The position numbers and the translations under genes are program-made. This document shows, piece by piece, positions 7,909 to 12,206 of a DNA stretch of 12,206 bases; position 1 is the first letter of the stretch; the number at the start of each line of letters is the position of its first letter. The stretch comes from Bacteroidales bacterium. GTDB taxonomy: Bacteria > Bacteroidota > Bacteroidia > Bacteroidales > UBA7960. The stretch lies in contig SKTQ01000295.1 of the NCBI GenBank assembly GCA_007122505.1, positions 1 through 12,206 on the forward strand, read 5' to 3'. The notes below the pieces were generated by a model, which saw nothing but the letters and a program-made list of their open reading frames with translations, was not told the DNA's origin and searched no databases.

Positions 7909-7925
7909 CTGGATTGACAGGGAAA

Positions 7926-9413
7926 TCAGAAATTCAACAATCTGATTCCCGCGCTGAAGGGAACAAGTTCAGGCCCCTTGTCCTGACGAAACATATCGTT
8001 GAGCGCATAAGTGGCAAAAAGGTTTATTTGACCCCATCCAATGGTTACCATGGCCTCATAGCGAAATGGTGCGAGAAAAAAGTCATCACGGTCCTTATCA
8101 GTTTGCCGGCTGCCTTCATCCCTGTAAACCTGTTTTGTATGGCTGCGCAAACGTACACCGGTATTTACCCCGGCAGCAATATGGAATGGCGTTGAACCGT
8201 TTTGGCGGTTTCTTGTCTGAAACTCCATCATGAGGGGAACATTCAGATGTGAAACCGTCAACTTGTTTCTTCTGAAATTGTAGATGGTATCCGTGAAATG
8301 CTCCAGTTGGTCATCTCCTGTTACCAAACGGATATTATTGGCAAAACGATAATTGTTCCAGCTGAAACCCACACCGGTGTACAAGCCAAAAGCACTATGG
8401 GCACCCCTGGCCAAAACCATATTTTGCTGCCAGAGATTGAGATTTACCTGTATGGAGTTGTTGTATTCCAGATCCATAAATTCTGACTCAGGTTCAAGGT
8501 TCAGGCTTCTGTCGGGGCTTGTGTATCCATTGATCCCCAAATAGAAGCCGGTCCATTCATTGCGCCATACATACCGGCGCAAAGGCCGTGTTCTAACCTC
8601 CGGCCTGCGGCCTTCAATTATTACTACCTCCCTGCGACCCACACCGACGATTAGTGTGTCATCTCCTTCGCGGTGAACCACTGTTGCTTCTTCCACAGGG
8701 AGTACGGATGGAGTTCTGTCCAAGCCTCTGATGGTGGCACCGGAGGATCTCTGATATCTGGTAACAGCGGGATTGCCCCTGACAATAATACCGGAAGCTC
8801 CGCTGGCCTCCACGTCGATGCTTTCGAGTACCGTAACTCGCACGCTGGCAGTACCTGAACTGCTTACTTTAGCCACCTCTGTATCCAGATCATATGCACG
8901 AACACCCGCAACTCCACCGGCGTTCAGGTTATGAAATGCTGTAGCACCTGACAAACGGATGTTGCTGGCCCCACTTATGTTGGTGGTCAGATCATCAACA
9001 AAAACCGTCAGATTCATTTCCGATGCACCGGAAACACGAAGCTTCATTACCGGCGCCGACAAAGTGCCAACGCTTTTGACAACGGATGCTCCGGAAGCAT
9101 GAATCCGTTCATATACAGGTGCGGTAATATGCACATTGAGGTTCCTCAAATTGCGCTCACGCCCTGTGTAATCAATACTCAGAATACCATTTTCTACCCT
9201 TGTTTCAATAAACGCTAGATGTTCTTCGGGGGCATCAATTTCCACACGGAAAATTTCGCCCTGTGTTAGATTTACGCGGAACACACTACCTGCCTCAACC
9301 CCGGTAAATGGTTCAGTCTGGCGCAACTCCACAGCACTTTGTGCGTTCAGGAAAGCTGGGAATAAAAAGATTACTGCTAATAAAATTGTGGAAAGCATTG
9401 TTTTTGTTTTCAT
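7926..9413 (-). CDS. GIN-domain (DUF2807) protein fused to an outer-membrane beta-barrel
   Basis: This 495-residue protein has a signal peptide at residues 1-24, cleaved after 'FLNA'. Residues about 30-228 are a GIN (DUF2807) domain, a predicted right-handed beta-solenoid. Its turns carry recurring SGA-type motifs: 'HASGAS', 'RVSGAS', 'NISGAS', 'SSSGTA', 'EASGAS' and 'RSSGAT'. A linker of about 50 residues rich in V, E and R follows. Residues about 285-495 alternate hydrophobic and polar residues in strands such as 'FYLGINGY', 'FGLYTGVGFSW' and 'HIAAGVNTGVRL'. They end in 'AGIRLLNF', whose terminal Phe is typical of outer-membrane barrels assembled by BamA. The start is set at 9413 because it opens directly with the signal peptide. 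The frame is also open from an ATG at 9512 that overlaps the upstream stop. The protein probably displays or retains a solenoid at the outer membrane; its ligand is unknown. Confidence 0.85.
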   Translation of the reverse strand: MKTKTMLSTILLAVIFLFPAFLNAQSAVELRQTEPFTGVEAGSVFRVNLTQGEIFRVEIDAPEEHLAFIETRVENGILSIDYTGRERNLRNLNVHITAPVYERIHASGASVVKSVGTLSAPVMKLRVSGASEMNLTVFVDDLTTNISGASNIRLSGATAFHNLNAGGVAGVRAYDLDTEVAKVSSSGTASVRVTVLESIDVEASGASGIIVRGNPAVTRYQRSSGATIRGLDRTPSVLPVEEATVVHREGDDTLIVGVGRREVVIIEGRRPEVRTRPLRRYVWRNEWTGFYLGINGYTSPDRSLNLEPESEFMDLEYNNSIQVNLNLWQQNMVLARGAHSAFGLYTGVGFSWNNYRFANNIRLVTGDDQLEHFTDTIYNFRRNKLTVSHLNVPLMMEFQTRNRQNGSTPFHIAAGVNTGVRLRSHTKQVYRDEGSRQTDKDRDDFFLAPFRYEAMVTIGWGQINLFATYALNDMFRQDKGPELVPFSAGIRLLNF

Positions 9414-9508
9414 GACATTAAATTTTAAAAGATTCTTGTTTTCAATTGGTTGCAAAGGGATGTGTACATTGTGTTTTGCTTGTTTCAGAGCATTTGTATT
9501 GTATGAAA

Positions 9509-10252
9509 TCATTCGGCTTTTTTGATTCTGCCAAGGCCGCTTCTGTTCGTAAAAACTTCTTCGGGTTCACCATGGTAAGTGATGGACCCTAAGCCACTGA
9601 GAGTTGCATGCAAACTGCCTGTAGCATAAACATGGGCCGCCCCTGCCCCCGATAAATGAATGCGCGACAAACCGGTTTTCAGGTTCTCCGCACGCAACTG
9701 GCTCGCTCCCGAAAGATCAGCCATGTGTTTGCCGGCAACACCCTCATAAAAAATATTGGCTGCACCTTCCACCTGTGTGACAAGTTCATCCACATCCAGC
9801 TCGAGTTTGATATCGGCTGCACCACTTACATTGATCCTCAGTTTTTGAACAGAAACGGGGCCGTCACTTTCCAGCCTGCACGCCCCACCTATGGTGATTT
9901 GCTCCAAATCTTCGTAAATGATAACCATCTCCAGTTTTGTAGGCCTTACAACACCTCTTTCTCTGCTACTGATATACAAAGTGTTATTCTTTACCTGGAT
10001 ATCGGTCAGATCATGTATGTTTTCGTCAGTTTCAAGAATCACTCCCGATTCTTTGCCCTCGGTAAGTTTCATGTTATACATTCCCGAAATGTTAACGGTC
10101 GTGAAATGATCCAGTTGATGGGTGGCAGTGATCACATTTCCGTCTCCATTGATCACATGACTGCTTCCGATTGTGCAGCCATTAAACAGGAAAAGAATTC
10201 CTGCAATCATGGCGAAAAACATTGTTTTGGCTATTGGTAATTGAGTTTTCAT
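9509..10252 (-). CDS. GIN-domain (DUF2807) lipoprotein
   Basis: This 247-residue protein has a lipoprotein-type signal, 'MAGILF'-like in character (residues 10-25 hydrophobic, ending FLFNGC), with Cys26 as the likely lipidated residue. Residues about 35-245 form a GIN (DUF2807) domain opening with 'INGDGNVITATHQLDHF'. The solenoid turns carry repeated glycine motifs: 'IGGACR', 'VSGAAD', 'VEGAAN', 'LSGASQ', 'LSGAGA', 'LSGLGS' and 'RSGLGR'. The family is widespread in Bacteroidetes, often in tandem or beside sensor or PspC-like genes, and its biochemical role is unknown. It is the first gene of a two-gene minus-strand unit; its TGA overlaps an in-frame ATG of the GIN-barrel gene, so the two are surely cotranscribed. 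It probably acts at the outer membrane with its neighbour. Confidence 0.88.
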   Translation of the reverse strand: MKTQLPIAKTMFFAMIAGILFLFNGCTIGSSHVINGDGNVITATHQLDHFTTVNISGMYNMKLTEGKESGVILETDENIHDLTDIQVKNNTLYISSRERGVVRPTKLEMVIIYEDLEQITIGGACRLESDGPVSVQKLRINVSGAADIKLELDVDELVTQVEGAANIFYEGVAGKHMADLSGASQLRAENLKTGLSRIHLSGAGAAHVYATGSLHATLSGLGSITYHGEPEEVFTNRSGLGRIKKAE

Positions 10253-10372
10253 TTTTTTGATTTTAAAATTGATGATGTTTTTTCAGATGGAGTTATGACG
10301 CTGCACTTCTTAAAAAAGTTACAGCCTGCTCATTTTTTTTTGCTGCGGGATTAGAAAGGCGTGCTGGAATAA

Positions 10373-10402
10373 AAAAAGTACGCGAAACTATCTGAATTTC
10401 AA
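10373..10402 (-). promoter_or_regulatory. Possible promoter of the GIN two-gene unit
   Basis: On the minus strand, TTG (10402-10400) is followed after 19 bases by TACTTTTT (10380-10373), one mismatch from TAnnTTTG. It would give a leader of about 110-115 bases before the ATG at 10252. A second, weaker box, TAACTTTT, lies nearer the gene (10323-10316) but has no upstream partner. Confidence 0.35.
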
Positions 10403-10411
10403 CATATAAAA

Positions 10412-10419
10412 TATTTTTG
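10412..10419 (+). promoter_or_regulatory. Possible -7 box for the unknown lipoprotein gene
   Basis: TATTTTTG matches TAnnTTTG exactly but has no clear TTG partner upstream and would leave a leader of about 120 bases. TATGTTCG at 10501-10508, one mismatch, is the alternative and would give a leader of about 33 bases before the ATG at 10546. The sequence does not decide between them. Confidence 0.25.
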
Positions 10420-10545
10420 TCCAAATGCATGTAAGGAAGTTTTTTAGTATCAGAGGCTTTAAATGAACAGGAAAAATGAAGATAAATGAAAAAAAAATGG
10501 TATGTTCGCGTGTCGAATCAAATCATAAACCCAAAACAACCAAGC

Positions 10546-11115
10546 ATGTACAAACATTTGATCTTTGTTTTCGCGGCAACTTTTTTATTGACTTCATGCG
10601 GACAGCAACCGCGGCAGGAAGCTGAAGAAGTTCAGCTTTCGACTGAAGAACGTGAGTTTCTTGACAACCTGGCCAGTCTATGCGGTCAGTCATTCAGAGG
10701 AGAAGAAGTATTCATGGCTGAAGGCAGGGAAAGCTGGGCAGAATATGACTTTGTGATGCATGTGACTGTATGCGAAGAAGATGCGGTACATATTCCCTTT
10801 CATCTGTCGGATGACACATCCCGTACCTGGATGTTCCTGGTTGAAGATGGCAGGTTGCGTTTCCGGCACGACCACCGTTATCCGGACGGCACCCCTGAAG
10901 CACAAACTTTATATGGCGGTTATTCCGATGGCAAAGGCACGGGTTTTGAACAGTATTTCCCAAAGGATGACTATTCGCGTGAATTGCTGCAGGGGCATTT
11001 TGGCAGAGAATGGCATGTGGTAATGGATCCCGAAATGACTACTTTTTCGTACCGCCTGCTTTATGCCGGGGAGATCGTTTTCCAGGCCGACTTCGACCTC
11101 ACTGAACCCATTTAA
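10546..11115 (+). CDS. Lipoprotein of an uncharacterised conserved family
   Basis: This 189-residue protein opens with a textbook lipoprotein signal, 'MYKHLIFVFAATFLLTSC', giving Cys18. The following 'GQQPRQEAEE' is polar and acidic, compatible with surface export of Bacteroidetes lipoproteins but not proof of it. The start at 10546 is chosen over ATG 10486 because it puts the signal at the N-terminus. The mature part has memorable segments: 'LASLCGQSFRGEEVFM', 'FVMHVTVCEEDAVHIPFH', 'TSRTWMFLVEDGRLRFRHDH', 'DGTPEAQTLYGGYSDGKGT' and 'EQYFPKDDYS'. From memory these recur in hypothetical proteins of many bacteria, so the family is conserved, but I know of no function. Two cysteines in the mature part (in SLCGQ and TVCEE) could pair. 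It stands alone, divergent from the GIN pair and convergent with the next gene. Confidence 0.85.
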   Translation: MYKHLIFVFAATFLLTSCGQQPRQEAEEVQLSTEEREFLDNLASLCGQSFRGEEVFMAEGRESWAEYDFVMHVTVCEEDAVHIPFHLSDDTSRTWMFLVEDGRLRFRHDHRYPDGTPEAQTLYGGYSDGKGTGFEQYFPKDDYSRELLQGHFGREWHVVMDPEMTTFSYRLLYAGEIVFQADFDLTEPI

Positions 11116-11142
11116 AAACGTTACAGAGGGTTTCGTGTGCTT

Positions 11143-11170
11143 ATAGTTTTTTAACTATTTGCTTTTTAGT
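11143..11170 (+). terminator. Weak candidate terminator after the unknown lipoprotein
   Basis: ATAGTT (11143-11148) and AACTAT (11153-11158) form a 6-base stem with a TTTT loop, followed by a T-rich tract ending about 11167. The stem is AT-rich and weak, so this is less sure than the other two terminators. Confidence 0.35.
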
Positions 11171-11201
11171 ATTTTGTGATTGTGTTTGAGCTGTTCTTCA
11201 G

Positions 11202-11241
11202 GGCGTTCCGTTTAACGCCGTGAATCCCATATCACATATGG
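11202..11241. repeat. Two adjacent small hairpins between convergent genes
   Basis: GGCGTT (11202-11207) pairs with AACGCC (11214-11219) across a 6-base loop. CCATAT (11227-11232) pairs with ATATGG (11236-11241) across 3 bases. Neither is followed by a T-tract on either strand, so neither is a standard terminator. They lie 3' of the minus-strand gene ending at 11276 and could protect its RNA end, or be incidental. Confidence 0.35.
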
Positions 11242-11275
11242 ATAATCTAGCTTTTCTTTGCGCTTTTAGCGTGAT

Positions 11276-12205
11276 TTAGCTTTCTTTAAGCTTATCCAGC
11301 TGATAGCCGGCTTTCTCTGACAATTGATTGATCATTAGCAGCAAACGAACCGCACGGGTAATGGACCCGGACACCCTGTTTTTGCCAGAAGTTGTCGCTT
11401 TTTTTCTGAAACCGGCAAAATAAGCGGCAGAAAACAGCCACAATGTCAGCTGTTCAAACTGTTCTTTGCTGTAATACCATATTCCTTCATGCTGGTTGAC
11501 ACCTATGTATCTTTTTACAAGCGGATCATTAAGCATATCCAGCGCAAGGGTTTTCTGATCAATAACAACAGGATCCTCTGTGTTTTTTGCCGATTTTCTG
11601 CCGCGTGGCAATTTCTTGTCAAGAAAATCGAATACCGATGCTCCATATTTGACAAGAATCAGTATCAGCAGCTTGTCACGCTCAATGTCTGCGGGACTTC
11701 TGCCCGCGTGTTGCATAACTTTTTCAAGCATTGGTTCCGGCATCATGCCGGCAATAATATCGGCATATTTGTTTTGTAAGCCTTCCTGTGTGGACCTGAG
11801 CATCAGATATGCGAGCATAATCAGCGCATTTTCGCGGTATGTGTTTGATCCGGATAATACTACCAGGTCTTCAGGTGATGAATATTTAGTGCCGGCAATC
11901 AATGAGTTTAGAAAATGGTGTGAAATATTCAGGAAGTGCATGGCATCGGGTATTCCCTGCAGATGCTGCTCAAAAGTCTTGTTGACAGACTCTCCGGCAG
12001 CACCCAGACCGAAAGTTGTGCAAACCGATTGACTAAAATCACGAAAACGGTTCATCAGCACTTTTTGGCTTTCTTCCTGCTGTCCGTTTTGTGCGCCCCT
12101 GATAAGGTTTTCCGTCAACAATTGCATATTCTCAGGATCAAACATTCCCAGGAAGGCTTCATGCACAGCTGAAAGCTTTTGCATGGTCAACGCCATTTCA
12201 ATACT
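11276..12205 (-). CDS. Unrecognised helical protein, probably partial at its N-terminus
   Basis: The frame ends at TAA 11278-11276 and is open to the window edge; the first ATG inside is at 12196 (306 residues), preceded by three in-frame codons without a stop. It may start there or be the C-terminal part of a larger protein. No signal peptide is seen after ATG 12196. The sequence is rich in A, L, M, Q and K and should be mostly alpha-helical, with a basic stretch 'KKLPRGRKSAK' at about residue 195. A short segment near residues 225-250, 'VKRYIGVNQHEGIWYYSKEQ' and then 'LTLWLF', reminds me of the C-terminal region of some large Bacteroidetes GH13 alpha-amylase-family proteins. This is from memory and weak. 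No function is assigned. Confidence 0.7.
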   Translation of the reverse strand, partial: SIEMALTMQKLSAVHEAFLGMFDPENMQLLTENLIRGAQNGQQEESQKVLMNRFRDFSQSVCTTFGLGAAGESVNKTFEQHLQGIPDAMHFLNISHHFLNSLIAGTKYSSPEDLVVLSGSNTYRENALIMLAYLMLRSTQEGLQNKYADIIAGMMPEPMLEKVMQHAGRSPADIERDKLLILILVKYGASVFDFLDKKLPRGRKSAKNTEDPVVIDQKTLALDMLNDPLVKRYIGVNQHEGIWYYSKEQFEQLTLWLFSAAYFAGFRKKATTSGKNRVSGSITRAVRLLLMINQLSEKAGYQLDKLKES

Positions 12206-12206
12206 G

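Larger units (their letters stand above)
10253..10545. other. Divergent intergenic region, AT-rich, no gene seen
   Basis: This 293-base gap separates the divergent GIN pair and the unknown lipoprotein. It holds no convincing small gene. It has candidate promoter boxes for both sides (listed separately), long A and T runs, and an imperfect 15-base palindrome at 10305-10319 of the form ACTTnTTaAAnAAGT. An in-frame ATG at 10486 would add 20 residues ahead of the lipoprotein signal and is judged not to be the start. Confidence 0.6.

Noticed and set aside
7914..8195. Plus-strand open frame of 93 codons after dcp
   Set aside because: It is antisense to the barrel strands of the GIN-barrel gene and lacks a start context or recognisable domain.
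9656..10240. Plus-strand open frame of 194 codons
   Set aside because: It is the antisense of the GIN lipoprotein gene, whose repeats and lipobox are clear; the product has no signal or domain.
10305..10319. Imperfect palindrome ACTTnTTaAAnAAGT as an operator
   Set aside because: It is an AT-rich match in AT-rich DNA, with no regulator gene nearby and no second copy; chance is likely.
11580..12032. Plus-strand open frame of 150 codons
   Set aside because: It is antisense to the helical protein gene, is rich in cysteine and serine, and has no coherent domain.

Overview
The window looks like a piece of a Bacteroidota chromosome, probably from a Bacteroidales- or Marinilabiliales-like lineage. 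Several independent signs agree. There is a type IX secretion (T9SS) C-terminal sorting domain on a secreted M6 protease, a Fib_succ_major surface protein, two GIN-domain (DUF2807) proteins and an OmpA-like domain of the Bacteroidetes 'YFDND' type. Several genes lack a Shine-Dalgarno sequence, and there are TAnnTTTG-type promoter boxes. No tRNA, rRNA, CRISPR array, transposase or phage gene is visible. This is ordinary chromosomal sequence, rich in cell-envelope and secreted proteins.

Layout. (1) 3-677 (+): the C-terminal end of an OmpA-like outer-membrane or periplasmic protein, cut by the window edge. (2) 831-1997 (-): a secreted Fib_succ_major protein, convergent with gene 1 and separated from it by a strong bidirectional terminator. 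(3) 2086-2526 (+): a small lipoprotein that resembles the propeptide of its neighbour. (4) 2589-5468 (+): a large T9SS-exported M6 metalloprotease. (5) 5631-7757 (+): a Dcp-type M3 dipeptidyl carboxypeptidase lipoprotein. A second bidirectional terminator separates it from (6) a minus-strand pair, 10252-9509 and 9413-7926: a GIN lipoprotein followed by a GIN domain fused to an outer-membrane beta-barrel. (7) 10546-11115 (+): a lipoprotein of an uncharacterised conserved family, divergent from the GIN pair. (8) 11276-12196 (-): an unrecognised helical protein whose frame runs off the right edge.

How they fit together. Nearly every product has a signal peptide or lipobox, so the region serves the cell envelope. 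The M6 protease and Dcp would break down extracellular proteins and then peptides. The small lipoprotein ahead of the protease shares its propeptide motifs at identical spacing, which makes it a candidate dedicated inhibitor or chaperone. The GIN pair probably makes a surface beta-solenoid system of unknown role. The most promising items for follow-up are the propeptide-like lipoprotein, the GIN-barrel fusion, and a near-perfect promoter that would make the Fib_succ_major mRNA leaderless.
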